From NCBI RefSeq assembly GCF_000759435.1, contig NZ_JRJG01000060.1, positions 1 through 33,700 on the forward strand: DNA of 33,700 bases, in the 5' to 3' direction. The position numbers and the translations under genes were made by a program. Under the pieces are notes generated by a model. It was given only the letters and a program-made list of their open reading frames with translations. It searched no databases and had not been told where the DNA came from. How positions within the stretch are numbered: the first letter of the stretch is position 1; each line of letters opens with the position of its first letter. The DNA comes from Hoeflea sp. BAL378 (lineage in GTDB: Bacteria > Pseudomonadota > Alphaproteobacteria > Rhizobiales > Rhizobiaceae). Shown one piece after another: positions 13,948 through 21,921 of the stretch.

Positions 13948-14133
13948 GCGGCGAGGCTTTTGCCTTGGATCTGTGCCATTGGCACCGCCCACTTCAAATC
14001 CTGTGATTGTGGACCTGATCCGACGCCGCGACTGTGCAATTACCTGTGCTGCAGCCTTGACTGGACCAGACTGGCGTTTTTCGATTTTGCGCCGTAGCTT
14101 GCCGGTATTGGCTCTGTCAGCACCGCAATTTTC
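13948..14133. other. Intergenic region after idi with no clear terminator
   Basis: This 186-nt stretch separates the left PGC arm from the unrecognised gene at 14134. It is less GC-rich than its surroundings. I see only weak stem-loops: AGGCTTTTGCCT at about 13955-13966, and GTGCC-ATT-GGCAC around 13975-13985, neither with a T-tract. A TTGACT hexamer near 14057 has no good -10 partner. No tRNA, repeat or TGT-N12-ACA site is present. Transcription could read through from idi. Confidence 0.5.
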
Positions 14134-14796
14134 ATGAAAAACGACGCCTGCGATAGTATATTCGTTCTGAAAGGCTTCGATGCCGTCACCGGCGCGGTGT
14201 GTGCGGAATGCCGTGTGCGCATCGTTGATCTGGATCAGCTAAAGGCCGTATTGAGCTCGGAAACCGCCGCAGATCCGGATCTGAGGGCGCTGTATGGCGG
14301 ATTGTCCCAGTCCGACATGCAAGCGATCGGCGCCCTGTGCATCCCGCCCATTGTGCCTGATGCCATTCTCACCGCGCTTGGTCGGCCCTATTTTGCGTTC
14401 GATGCCGTCCCATATCTGGTCCATACCAACTTCGAACTTCCCCTTATGTTGGAAGGACGAAAGCCGTTGGCGGTTTTCAGCGACGGCTACCCGTCGGACT
14501 GGTTCGACGAACTCCTGGAGCCGTTTGAGCCTTATGTGGCCTCGGGTCAGATCCTTCGCCGCATCATCGACACGCCGGTGCCCTCGCTCAATCAAAACCG
14601 GTCAAACCTTCAGGGCATAAGGGACGTGCTCTTTGCGCTTCCGGACCAGGAATGGCGCATCGATGCCTATATCAAGACCATTCTGAAGCGAACACGCGCC
14701 TGGGACAACGAGCTTGAGCGCCTGCAAGGTTCATTGCTCGGGTATGAGGACTGGCAAAACGATTGGTGGATCGAGCAGCGCTGCCAAAATGGCTAG
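14134..14796 (+). CDS. Unrecognised protein of lower GC content between the two PGC arms
   Basis: The open frame encodes 220 residues from ATG 14134 to TAG 14796. I do not recognise the family. It is soluble, rather acidic, with no signal peptide, membrane helix or clear enzymatic motif; the C-terminal third has many Trp and charged residues (WRIDAYIKTIL, YEDWQNDWWIEQ). A Cys pair AVCAEC occurs near residues 21-26. Two sampled 60-nt lines (14401-14460, 14581-14640) are 50-53% GC, against 72% in a sampled bchH line (2761-2820), which suggests later acquisition. The ribosome site before ATG 14134 is poor, so the true start may be downstream. It has no evident link to photosynthesis; its place at the joint of two oppositely oriented blocks suggests an insertion or rearrangement scar. 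Confidence 0.65.
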   Translation: MKNDACDSIFVLKGFDAVTGAVCAECRVRIVDLDQLKAVLSSETAADPDLRALYGGLSQSDMQAIGALCIPPIVPDAILTALGRPYFAFDAVPYLVHTNFELPLMLEGRKPLAVFSDGYPSDWFDELLEPFEPYVASGQILRRIIDTPVPSLNQNRSNLQGIRDVLFALPDQEWRIDAYIKTILKRTRAWDNELERLQGSLLGYEDWQNDWWIEQRCQNG

Positions 14797-14907
14797 GCGA
14801 ACCCGAAAGAGCGCGATGGCGCGGCCGCAGCGAGGCACGTGCGTCGATCTCGTTTCGCCGCTCAGGCGAATCAACACACCCGAAAATCCCTGCCCCCAAA
14901 ACAGAAA

Positions 14908-14940
14908 GACCGGAGATCTTGCGATCTCCGGTCCTCTTTT
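14908..14940. terminator. Bidirectional rho-independent terminator between orf220 and pufC
   Basis: A perfect 11-bp inverted repeat, GACCGGAGATC (14908-14918) and GATCTCCGGTC (14923-14933), with a 4-nt loop, is followed on the plus strand by CTCTTTT and on the minus strand by TTTCTGTTTT. It lies about 50 nt past the pufC stop on the minus strand, where it should end the puf superoperon, and about 110 nt past the plus-strand gene at 14134, so it can serve both. A smaller 6-bp stem TTCGCC/GGCGAA at 14854-14870 has no T-tract. This is the only strong intrinsic terminator that I can find in the window. Confidence 0.85.
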
Positions 14941-14982
14941 GCGCAAGCGGACGCCGAGGGAAAGCGGCCGCCTGCAACAGGC

Positions 14983-16140
14983 TCAATCGGCGGATGCCAG
15001 AGCCTTTTCCCCTTCGACCGCGCCGGAAACCGGCGCGAGCGAAGTCGTGTTGGCCGAAGACGGCAGCAGCTTGGTTTCACCAGGCTTGTAGGTGGTGAAG
15101 TCCGGAACGCCGGTGTCGCTCTTGGTTGCCAACGAATTCACGTAGTCCTGCAGCATGGAGACGCCATAGAGCGGCTTCTGAACGCCGTTGTGGCAGGTCG
15201 CGCAGGAGACCTTGAACACGTCGCCCTCGGGTCCCTTGCGGTTGGCCGGGAAGGCGGGGGCCATGGGCGTGAGGTAGCTCACGTTGAGATCCCGCGTCAT
15301 GCGGATGCCGTGCCAGGCGCTAACGCGCTGCGGCGGGCTTTGATCCCAGTCGTTCAGCGCCCGCGTGTTGTGGCAGGTGACGCATCCGACGCCGAGGCTT
15401 TCGGACATGTGCATCATCAGGGCCCAGCTCGTCTCCGTTTCCTTGACGGTGTTCTTGTTGGTTCCGTCGGGAAGCGCGGTCAGCGAATGCACGCGGATCG
15501 GCTGCTCGTCGAGCAGGTAGTTCTCCAGCGCATCGGTCGGCAGCGAGGTGTTCGCGGCCATCTTGTTGACGATGTTCTGGCCTCCGCGCCAGCCCACGGC
15601 CCTGCCCTTTTCGCCCGGGCCGAGATCACGGGACCAGACATTGGCCGGCACCGGATTGCCGCGGTGGCAGGTGTAGCAGGTCACCCCGGTCTGGGCGACA
15701 TGCGGCTGCCAGTCCTCGTTGATGTGCTGCGTCATCTGCAGCATCCGCCGGGAGACGACCTTGGTGTAGACCTCGTCGGAGGCGAGGTCATCGGGGTTGT
15801 GGCAGTAGTTGCAGCCCTCGACCGGCGAGACCCAGGCGGTGATGTCCGCCATGAGCTCGTTGAACTGGTCCTCGGACAGATGCCCCAGCACCGGCACGTT
15901 CTGGTAGACGTCGCGGGCAAGGCTGCCGGCGGGATCGGGCTCGTAAGCGGGCTCGGGGGCGACATTGGCGAGCTTGAGCGCCACCTGGTCCTCGCGGTCG
16001 AGCACCTGAACCATGCCCGTGCCGCGATAGCCGATCTGGACGGTGTCCACGGGAGGCGTGTCCCAGTCGGCGCCGAAGATAACGGCGGCGCCCACGAAGA
16101 CGGCTCCGGCCGCGGCGAATGGTATCCAAAGTTGATTCAT
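14983..16140 (-). CDS. pufC: Reaction centre tetraheme cytochrome c subunit
   Basis: PufC sits on the periplasmic face of the reaction centre and re-reduces the photo-oxidised special pair. From ATG 16140 the protein is 385 residues. Four heme c sites are visible: CNYCH (110-114), CYTCH (155-159), CVTCH (253-257) and CATCH (313-317). The upstream frame to 16203 is the pufM tail and is excluded. The N-terminus is a hydrophobic anchor (about residues 4-23, PFAAAGAVFVGAAVIFGA) without a cysteine lipobox, so it is probably held by an uncleaved helix rather than a lipid. The C-terminal ~30 residues are Ser/Thr/Ala-rich. It begins 4 nt after pufM, the last gene before the terminator. In organisms lacking pufC a soluble c2 does this job directly. 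Confidence 0.97.
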   Translation of the reverse strand: MNQLWIPFAAAGAVFVGAAVIFGADWDTPPVDTVQIGYRGTGMVQVLDREDQVALKLANVAPEPAYEPDPAGSLARDVYQNVPVLGHLSEDQFNELMADITAWVSPVEGCNYCHNPDDLASDEVYTKVVSRRMLQMTQHINEDWQPHVAQTGVTCYTCHRGNPVPANVWSRDLGPGEKGRAVGWRGGQNIVNKMAANTSLPTDALENYLLDEQPIRVHSLTALPDGTNKNTVKETETSWALMMHMSESLGVGCVTCHNTRALNDWDQSPPQRVSAWHGIRMTRDLNVSYLTPMAPAFPANRKGPEGDVFKVSCATCHNGVQKPLYGVSMLQDYVNSLATKSDTGVPDFTTYKPGETKLLPSSANTTSLAPVSGAVEGEKALASAD

Positions 16141-16144
16141 TGTC

Positions 16145-17107
16145 TTAACCCCCAATGGCCGGATCGACGACCGTCGGCCACAAGTCGGGCAGCGGCGCGA
16201 CAAGGCCGTGCTTCATGCCCCACAGGTACCAGTTGTCGACCACGGTCCCGGTCAGCAAGATGCCGATGCCGCCGGTAATCGGTGTGAGCACGGCAAACCA
16301 CCAGGCCCAACGGTGAATAGATTCCATGGTGGCGTTGAAGCCCATGGTCCACCTCCAGAACAGCGCAGCGCGTTCGGAAGCGGTGCCGCGGTCGGTGATC
16401 TGTTCCACCTCGCGCTCGCCGCCGTACCGGGTCACCGCGAGAATGGTTGCGGCATGCATGGCGAACAGCAGAACGGAGCCGTACAGGAATGCGATCGAGA
16501 GGCAGTGGAACGGGTTGTAGTAGAGATTGCCGTAGCGGATCGAGAACGCCGCCGTCCAGTCGAGGTGCGGGAAGATGCCATAGGGAACGGCTTCGGCCCA
16601 GGACCCCATCAGCAGCGGCCGGAACAGACCCAGGGAGAGGAACAGGAAGATGGCCGAGCCGAAGGCCCAGAAGACATGGGTGCCGAGCCCGAGCGCGCGC
16701 GCCCTTATATAGACCCTTGCCCACCACAACAGCACGGAAGCCAGCAGGAAGACGCTGGAGATGATGTACCAGCCGCCTTCATTGAGCGGCGGGATCGACA
16801 GGCCGTATTTCGCTGGCGGCGGCTCGAGCGCCAGCCAGAAGAGCTGGCGGATGAACTGGATCGGGTCCCAGCCGACGGAGGCCAGCATGTTCATGCCGAC
16901 GATGACGAACCAGATGGTCCCGAAGATCAGCGATGCCGTGCCCAGGAAGCCCAGATAGATGGGGCCGATCTGCGCGTAGCCGACCCAGCCGGCGAGCTTG
17001 TTGTAGATCGGCCTGCCGATGCGCTCGTCGTCGCCCCTCGGCAGCGGGATCCCGGCTTCGACAGGGCCGCGAACCTGGATTTGCGTGAATATGTTTTGGT
17101 ATTCCAT
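16145..17107 (-). CDS. pufM: Photosynthetic reaction centre M subunit
   Basis: PufM is one of the two core reaction centre subunits and carries half of the special pair, the B-branch cofactors and QA. The 320-residue protein has five membrane helices. Pigment and metal ligands follow the Rhodobacter pattern with an offset of one: H181 (accessory BChl, in PHLDW), H201 (special pair, in NPFH), H218, E233 and H265 (non-heme iron; spacing 15 and 47 as in the canonical subunit) and Y209 at the position of TyrM210. AAAGGGG lies 9 nt before ATG 17107, and the gene starts 13 nt after pufL. The C-terminus ([20 protein letters not shown]) is longer than in Rhodobacter, as expected when PufC is present. 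Confidence 0.98.
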   Translation of the reverse strand: MEYQNIFTQIQVRGPVEAGIPLPRGDDERIGRPIYNKLAGWVGYAQIGPIYLGFLGTASLIFGTIWFVIVGMNMLASVGWDPIQFIRQLFWLALEPPPAKYGLSIPPLNEGGWYIISSVFLLASVLLWWARVYIRARALGLGTHVFWAFGSAIFLFLSLGLFRPLLMGSWAEAVPYGIFPHLDWTAAFSIRYGNLYYNPFHCLSIAFLYGSVLLFAMHAATILAVTRYGGEREVEQITDRGTASERAALFWRWTMGFNATMESIHRWAWWFAVLTPITGGIGILLTGTVVDNWYLWGMKHGLVAPLPDLWPTVVDPAIGG

Positions 17108-17120
17108 GATCAGACCCCTT

Positions 17121-17966
17121 TCAGCTCCAGATCGGCAGATCGAGCCACCAGTTCCACCACTCGGGCCAGCCCTTGTTCCAGAGCGGACCGCTGATGACGA
17201 TGCACACAGCGCTCCAGAAACCGGCGTTCAGGGCCAGCACCAGACCGAGGCGGTGAATGCCCAGCGTGCCGACGGAATAGCCAATGATGTCGCGGAAGAA
17301 GGTGTCTTCGTGCTCCGGCGTCTTGACCTCATTGGGATTGTTGTAAAGCGTGCCGTCGCGGCCCGGATTGCTGGCCGAGAGGATCAGGCCGCCGTGCAGG
17401 GCGAGCGCCAGGGTCGTGGTGAAGAACAGCGACACCGCGAGCATGTGCGCGGGATTGTAGTGGAAGTGCAGATACTGGTATCCGACGTTCGAAACCCAAT
17501 CGAGATGGCTGAAGATGCCGTAGGGGAAACCGTGTCCCCAGGCGCCCATCAGCACCGGCCGGATCACGACCAGCGTGACATAGGCGAAGATCGCCACGGC
17601 GAAGGCGAACGGGACATGGAAGCCCATGCCGAGCTTGCGGCAGATTTCCACTTCGCGCAGGGCCCAGGACACGAAGGCCCCGATCGCGCAGATGGTGATG
17701 ATCTGCCACAGGCCGCCTTCCGCCAGCGGCGCCAGTCCGAGCCCGTAGCTCAGGTCGGGCGGAGCAATGGAGATCCGCCAGATGTTCCAGGTTGGCCCAA
17801 GCGCCGCGCCATAGGCCATCAACGCGGTCCCCAGGCCCGCGAAAAATGCCGTGGTGAGGCCGAAAAAGCCTACGTAAAAAGGTCCGACCCAAAAATCGAA
17901 CAGGTCACCGCCTATCAGGGTGCCACCGCGAACGCGGTATTTTCTTTCAAAACTCAGCAGCGCCAT
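17121..17966 (-). CDS. pufL: Photosynthetic reaction centre L subunit
   Basis: PufL carries the active A-branch and the QB site. The protein is 281 residues with five membrane helices. Ligands: H154 (accessory BChl), H168 and H174 (special pair environment and ligand), H191 and H238 (non-heme iron). In Rhodobacter and Blastochloris the two iron histidines are 40 residues apart (L190/L230); here they are 47 apart, so the DE loop ([22 protein letters not shown], about 200-221, written in part) holds about seven extra residues near the QB pocket. The C-terminus ends LDLPIWS, shorter than the Rhodobacter tail. GGAG lies 7 nt before ATG 17966. A 130-nt spacer with a strong hairpin separates it from pufA. 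Confidence 0.98.
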   Translation of the reverse strand: MALLSFERKYRVRGGTLIGGDLFDFWVGPFYVGFFGLTTAFFAGLGTALMAYGAALGPTWNIWRISIAPPDLSYGLGLAPLAEGGLWQIITICAIGAFVSWALREVEICRKLGMGFHVPFAFAVAIFAYVTLVVIRPVLMGAWGHGFPYGIFSHLDWVSNVGYQYLHFHYNPAHMLAVSLFFTTTLALALHGGLILSASNPGRDGTLYNNPNEVKTPEHEDTFFRDIIGYSVGTLGIHRLGLVLALNAGFWSAVCIVISGPLWNKGWPEWWNWWLDLPIWS

Positions 17967-18040
17967 GGCTTGTCTCCAACCCCGTCTGATCGCCGACGAT
18001 TCCCGCGATCCCGTTCCGGGTTTTGCCCATTCCAGATTTC

Positions 18041-18082
18041 GACTGCGGGCGGGTGGCCAGGGCCTTCGCCCCGCCCGCAGTC
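18041..18082 (-). promoter_or_regulatory. pufA-pufL intercistronic mRNA hairpin
   Basis: GACTGCGGGCGGG (18041-18053) pairs perfectly with CCCGCCCGCAGTC (18070-18082) around a 16-nt loop, a very stable 13-bp stem. It begins just past the pufA stop (18097) within the 130-nt gap before pufL. In Rhodobacter, hairpins at this position block 3'-5' decay so that the pufBA segment outlives pufLM, giving LH1 excess over reaction centre. The location and strength make the same role likely here. The plus-strand T-rich ATTCTTTT lies on the far side, not after the minus-strand stem, so it is not a simple terminator for puf. Confidence 0.82.
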
Positions 18083-18096
18083 ATTCTTTTGAGCGT

Positions 18097-18294
18097 TCAG
18101 CCAATCATCGTGGGGATGAGCCCCAGGATGCCCGTCGGATCGAGGGCGCCGGTCACGACCGGTGCGCCTTCGAGCCAGTTGAAGCGTTCCGTGCTGAGCA
18201 GGACGAGGTGAATCATCACAGCCAGCGCGAAGAGGAAGACGCCTTGGACGACCAGCGTTTTACGCGGGTCGAAAATCATCCAGATTCTCCACAT
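18097..18294 (-). CDS. pufA: LH1 antenna alpha polypeptide
   Basis: PufA is the alpha chain of the core antenna ring around the reaction centre. The 65-residue protein begins [12 protein letters not shown] and has one membrane helix with the bacteriochlorophyll-binding His29 in [11 protein letters not shown] and a Trp at position 40 (+11), the usual LH1 H-bond donor. The C-terminal ~20 residues are hydrophobic and Gly/Pro-rich ([13 protein letters not shown]). AAGGAGA overlaps the pufB stop (TAAGGAGA, 18302-18308) and is about 7 nt from the ATG, giving tight coupling to pufB, only 11 nt away. Confidence 0.97.
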   Translation of the reverse strand: MWRIWMIFDPRKTLVVQGVFLFALAVMIHLVLLSTERFNWLEGAPVVTGALDPTGILGLIPTMIG

Positions 18295-18305
18295 TTCGCT
18301 TCTCC

Positions 18306-18527
18306 TTAACTGAGCATTGGCAAGAATGCCGATACGGTCTGGCCGACGCTTTCAAGCGAAGCGTAGCCTTCCGGACCGGGGATCCACGGGCGCCAGAACC
18401 AGGCGAGCAGATGTGCGACAATGGCAACAGCCACGAAAGCAATCATCCCCTGGAGGTAGTACGAGTGGAACTCCTGTGCTTCACCTTCGGTCAATCCCGA
18501 AAGCGAAACGGTGTTTGGACTGGACAT
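18306..18527 (-). CDS. pufB: LH1 antenna beta polypeptide with long C-terminal tail
   Basis: PufB is the beta chain of LH1. The 73-residue protein contains the family motif [11 protein letters not shown] (11-21), a single helix with bacteriochlorophyll ligand H39 in [14 protein letters not shown] and the terminal WRPW (45-48). Beta chains of Rhodobacter LH1 end soon after WRPW (about 49 residues); here about 25 further residues ([12 protein letters not shown]..., 49-73) extend into the periplasm. Such tails may be usual in some aerobic phototrophs, so this may be lineage-specific. A near-perfect ribosome site AGGAGGT at 18534-18540 lies 6-7 nt before ATG 18527, matching the need for high expression. 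Confidence 0.96.
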   Translation of the reverse strand: MSSPNTVSLSGLTEGEAQEFHSYYLQGMIAFVAVAIVAHLLAWFWRPWIPGPEGYASLESVGQTVSAFLPMLS

Positions 18528-18550
18528 TGAAGTACCTCCTAGTCACAAGC

Positions 18551-18568
18551 GCTGCGGTTCCCCGCAGC
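18551..18568 (-). promoter_or_regulatory. GNRA-capped hairpin in the pufQ-pufB leader
   Basis: On the minus strand GCTGCGG-GGAA-CCGCAGC forms a perfect 7-bp stem closed by a GGAA (GNRA) tetraloop. It ends about 24 nt before the pufB start and just before its strong ribosome site. The 114-nt pufQ-pufB gap otherwise has no promoter that I can recognise. In Rhodobacter the puf message is cut upstream of pufB and 5' hairpins protect the stable pufBA fragment; this stem is well placed to do that. The role is inferred from position. Confidence 0.6.
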
Positions 18569-18641
18569 CGGGTGCCTGGACCGCCCGGAAAGACGGCTTC
18601 GGCGGTTAATGCCGGGTTTGGACTCCGGCAAAGGCGAAACG

Positions 18642-18878
18642 CTACGCGATGAAGACGTAGCCTGCGGTGGCATGCGCGGATGCGCGCGCCTCCGCGAAAA
18701 CCGATTGGCCGTGGCTGTCGACAGGCTTGCCGCGCAGGGCTGCCAGCCCGCGCGATGTGCCCGCCATGGCGAAACAGACGACGAAGGCGATGGCGACCAG
18801 GAGCCAGTATTCGATCCGGTCCGTCCTCGACTGCCCGCGGGCCGCTTGCCTTTCCTTTTGGTGCACTGTCATGCTCAT
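18642..18878 (-). CDS. pufQ: PufQ-like bacteriochlorophyll synthesis protein
   Basis: The 78-residue frame lies between bchZ and pufB, the standard place of pufQ. It has a basic N-terminus, the motif RIEYWLLVAIAFVVCFAMAG with one membrane helix (about 22-41), a basic post-helix segment and a C-terminal AEARASAHATAGYVF that resembles the AWxxAxxxTPxIF end of known PufQ. Known PufQ proteins are about 74 residues and raise bacteriochlorophyll output, perhaps by carrying intermediates. AAGGAGAG (18883-18890) is well spaced from ATG 18878. Similarity is by pattern rather than strong identity; I judge PufQ family likely. Confidence 0.8.
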   Translation of the reverse strand: MSMTVHQKERQAARGQSRTDRIEYWLLVAIAFVVCFAMAGTSRGLAALRGKPVDSHGQSVFAEARASAHATAGYVFIA

Positions 18879-18917
18879 CGCACTCTCCTTGTTTGCCGGG
18901 GGTGTGCCCCCGGCGCG

Positions 18918-20378
18918 TTATGCAGCCCGCCCGCGCCTGAGCGCCCGGCTGGCCAAATCCACGTCTTCCTGGTTGACGATCGCGCTGCCGCGGGCGCGTG
19001 CCTCCTGTTCGGAGGCGTCGCGCAGCCGCTTGGCGGCGGAAATCCTGACAAGCACCGGCTCGAGTTCGATGGCCCGGTCGAGCTTCGCCTTGGCCTCCGG
19101 CGCCCAGGGAATCTCGCCGCGCGCCTTGACCGGCGTCGCCTCCACCGCATCCATGTCGGTGGCCAGCGGAAGGATCGAGAACAGCGCGTCGAACAGCGCG
19201 TTGCAGACTTCCTGGATAAGCCAGGACGCGCCCGAATAGCCCATCACCGGCGTGCCGGTGTGGCGGCGGATGATCGCGCCGGGGAAGGACACGGGCACGT
19301 AGATCGCCCGGGCGCCTGCCTCGGCCAGGTACATGCGCTCGTTGTAGGAGCCGAACATGACCAGCGGCGGCTTGTCCTTGATCAACTGGCGGATCGCCTG
19401 GTTGTCGGTCTTCTTTCCGGCGATGCGCTGCACCGAGAAGGTACAGGGCATCCCCATTTCTTCTGTGAGGAAATTGCGGATGCCGCGCTCGTAGGTCTCG
19501 CTGGCGACGATGGCGTAGCCGGCGGTGGCGAAGAAATCCTGGGTGACCGAGCGCCACAGGTCCCACATCGGCTTGAGCGTGGTGTGCTTCTCGCGCTCGA
19601 TGAAGGGTTCGGGATCGAGCCCGAGCATCTCACCCAGCGAGCGCAGGAAGGCGGTGGTCGAATGGATGCCGATCGGCGCCTGCAGGTAGGGCCGGTCGAG
19701 CGCCTCGCACAACAGCCGGCCGAACTCGCGGTAGAGGCAGACATTGGCCTCGGCGTCGCCGAGACGGGAGACGTCGGCCAGGTGGCTGCCCAGCGGGAAG
19801 GTCATGTTGACCTCGGCGCCGATGCCCTCGATCAGGCGGCGGATCTCGGCGAGGTCGGACGGCATATTGAAAGTGCCGTAGATCGAGCCGATGATGTTGA
19901 CCTTGGGCTTCTCGCCCTCCTTGCGCGCCTTGGGCGGGCGGACCTTGCCCTTCTTCGGGCCGTATTCGGTCCACAGCCACTTGAGCGCCCGGTCGGCGGA
20001 CTGCCACTGGTCCTCGTCGATGGTGCGCGGCAGGAAGCGCTGGATATTGGTGCCCTCGGGCGTCACGCCGCCGCCGATCATCTCGGCGATGGAGCCGGTA
20101 ACGACGACGGCGGGCAGATCAGGATCGAGCACGGCGCGGGCGCGCTTCATCGCCGCTTCGGTGCCGTGCTGGCCGAGTTCTTCCTCGCCCAGGCCGGTGA
20201 CGACGATCGGCAGTTCGTGCGGCGGCAGCGCGTCGGTGTAGTGCAGCACCGAGGTCACCGGCAGGTTCTCGCAGCCCACCGGGCCGTCGATGATCACCTG
20301 CATGCCCTTGATGGCGGCGAACACATAGACGGAGCCCCAATAGCCCCCTGCCCTGTCATGGTCGATGATCAGCGTCAT
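18918..20378 (-). CDS. bchZ: Chlorophyllide a reductase subunit Z
   Basis: BchZ pairs with BchY as the catalytic part of chlorophyllide a reductase (COR), which reduces ring B to make bacteriochlorophyllide. The 486-residue protein starts at ATG 20378 ([15 protein letters not shown]); the frame extends upstream to 20780 only as a shadow of bchY. C36 in GPVGCENLP is the expected cluster ligand from the Z subunit. NifK-like blocks follow, including [18 protein letters not shown] and [16 protein letters not shown]. Its start overlaps the bchY stop (ATGA). The 3' end probably contains the puf promoter region, as in Rhodobacter, but I cannot identify that promoter with confidence. Confidence 0.96.
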   Translation of the reverse strand: MTLIIDHDRAGGYWGSVYVFAAIKGMQVIIDGPVGCENLPVTSVLHYTDALPPHELPIVVTGLGEEELGQHGTEAAMKRARAVLDPDLPAVVVTGSIAEMIGGGVTPEGTNIQRFLPRTIDEDQWQSADRALKWLWTEYGPKKGKVRPPKARKEGEKPKVNIIGSIYGTFNMPSDLAEIRRLIEGIGAEVNMTFPLGSHLADVSRLGDAEANVCLYREFGRLLCEALDRPYLQAPIGIHSTTAFLRSLGEMLGLDPEPFIEREKHTTLKPMWDLWRSVTQDFFATAGYAIVASETYERGIRNFLTEEMGMPCTFSVQRIAGKKTDNQAIRQLIKDKPPLVMFGSYNERMYLAEAGARAIYVPVSFPGAIIRRHTGTPVMGYSGASWLIQEVCNALFDALFSILPLATDMDAVEATPVKARGEIPWAPEAKAKLDRAIELEPVLVRISAAKRLRDASEQEARARGSAIVNQEDVDLASRALRRGRAA

Positions 20379-21919
20379 GAGCCAATCGCCTCCCCCGAAT
20401 CCACCGCGTTCTTCGACGCAGCCGCCTTGGCGGCGAACTTCTTGCGGAAGGCCGGATGGTGAACCGGCGTGTCTTCCCAGACGCCCGCATTGTCGCCCTT
20501 GCCGACCTCGCCGAAGAATTCGCGCATGCGGTCGAAGCGCGGCTTGTTGGCGATGGCGGCATTGACGACGGCGGCGAGCGAGCCGGCCCCGGCGGGGCCC
20601 ATCAGCGGACGCGCGGAAATCAGGTTGGTGAAATAGAGCGCCGGCGTGCCGTTCTCCTTGGCCTTCTGCACCACGGGCGTGGTGCCGATGGCGAGATCGG
20701 GACTGAACTCGGCCATGGCCGCCAGATCGTGCTCCAGCGAGGCGCGATACCGGACATGGACGCCATGGGCTTCGAGCCATTCGGCGTCGAGCGCCGAGAA
20801 CTCGGTCTTCGGGCAGGCGGTGCCGACATATCTGAGGTCGGCGCCGCTTTCGACCAGGAGCCGCGCGACGATCAGCTCGGAGCCCTCATAGCCGGACAGC
20901 GTGATTCGGCCGTTGATGCGGTTTTCTGAAAGGGCGCCGCGGATCGCCCCGCCGAAGGCGTTGCGGGCGGCATCGATCTGGCCCTGCGGCACGTTGCACC
21001 CGTCGCCGATCGCCTGCAGCCAGGCATCCGTACCCTCGAAGCCGACCGGCGCCGAGCCGATGACCTTGCGTCCGGCTGCGCGGAAGGCGCGCACCGAAGC
21101 CGTGTAGAAGGGATGGATCGCGGCGACCGCAGCGCAGTCGAGCGCGGCATAGAGCTCGCGCCATTCGCGCACCGGCACCACCGGCCCTGCGGCAAGTCCC
21201 ATCGGCTCGAGCATGGCGGCGATCATCATCGGATCGGCCGGGAACATCTCGCCCAGCAGCGTGACCGAGGGACGCCCCTCGATGCCGCCGCGCGGGGCCT
21301 GCACTGGCCCGCTTTCGGCCTCGCCATGGGCATAGGTGAGCATGGCGGAGGAAAGTACGTCCTTGGCTTCCGCATGGGTCGGCACGCCGAAGCCCGGCAC
21401 GTCGATGCCGACGATGCGCACACCGTTGATTTCGCTCGGCAGCATCTGCAGCGGCACGCCGGACGCGGTGGGCACGCAGAGGCTGGTGACGACGATGGCG
21501 TCGTAGGCCGCGGGATCGGCCATCTCGTGGACCGCGTCGCGGATGTCCTCGTAGAGCTTGCCGGTGACGAGTGATTCCGAATTGAACGGGACGTAGCCGA
21601 CGGAGCGCTTGGCGCCGTAGAAATGCGAGGTGAAGGTCAGGCCGTAGACGCAGCAGGCCGAGCCCGACAGGATGGTGCCGACCCGGCGCATGCGCAGGCC
21701 GACCCGCAGCGAGCCGAAGGCGGGGCACATGGATTGCGGCTGGTCGTGCGGTCCCTTGGGGTAGTCCGCCTCGAGCCGCTGCATCAGCTCGGACTTGCCC
21801 GAGGCCATGGCCTGCGCCTTCATCTTCTCGGCGCCCGATGCGCAGGACATGCCCTCGACGGCCGCGCTGTCGGCGGGCGTCGGGGCAAGGTCGTCGCGAG
21901 GGAGGGAGAAATCATCCAT
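20375..21919 (-). CDS. bchY: Chlorophyllide a reductase subunit Y
   Basis: BchY is the NifD-like partner of BchZ. The 514-residue protein starts at ATG 21919, 2 nt after the bchX stop; the longer frame to 21979 is the bchX tail. Cluster-type cysteines are C65 (QSMCPAFGS) and the C89/C90 pair (SGSACCVYG). Other blocks: [15 protein letters not shown] and [17 protein letters not shown], which hold the NifD-like signature. The stop overlaps bchZ. It functions in the cytoplasm with electrons from BchX. Confidence 0.96.
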   Translation of the reverse strand: MDDFSLPRDDLAPTPADSAAVEGMSCASGAEKMKAQAMASGKSELMQRLEADYPKGPHDQPQSMCPAFGSLRVGLRMRRVGTILSGSACCVYGLTFTSHFYGAKRSVGYVPFNSESLVTGKLYEDIRDAVHEMADPAAYDAIVVTSLCVPTASGVPLQMLPSEINGVRIVGIDVPGFGVPTHAEAKDVLSSAMLTYAHGEAESGPVQAPRGGIEGRPSVTLLGEMFPADPMMIAAMLEPMGLAAGPVVPVREWRELYAALDCAAVAAIHPFYTASVRAFRAAGRKVIGSAPVGFEGTDAWLQAIGDGCNVPQGQIDAARNAFGGAIRGALSENRINGRITLSGYEGSELIVARLLVESGADLRYVGTACPKTEFSALDAEWLEAHGVHVRYRASLEHDLAAMAEFSPDLAIGTTPVVQKAKENGTPALYFTNLISARPLMGPAGAGSLAAVVNAAIANKPRFDRMREFFGEVGKGDNAGVWEDTPVHHPAFRKKFAAKAAASKNAVDSGEAIGS

Positions 21920-21921
21920 GA

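Noticed and set aside
13970-14060. Promoter or CrtJ/PpsR box in front of the gene at 14134
   Set aside because: Several TGT and TTGACT words occur, but none gives TGT-N12-ACA or a -35/-10 pair with proper spacing.
15010-15040. GCGCCGG-AAA-CCGGCGC stem near the pufC 3' end as a terminator
   Set aside because: It lies within the pufC coding region and has no T-tract; the 14908-14940 stem is the better terminator.
14839-16278. 479-codon plus-strand frame across pufC
   Set aside because: It is antisense to the four-heme pufC gene, which has unmistakable CxxCH motifs; the plus-strand product is low-complexity.
16520-16570. Possible loss of the M-subunit accessory chlorophyll ligand (Tyr192 where Rhodobacter has His)
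   Set aside because: Counting back from the special-pair His201 shows the accessory ligand is the His of PHLDW (H181), which is present; the Tyr aligns with a non-ligand position.
18609-20462. 617-codon plus-strand frame across pufQ and bchZ
   Set aside because: Shadow of bchZ with Ala/Arg/Gly/Asp/His-rich composition; bchZ has a full set of family motifs.
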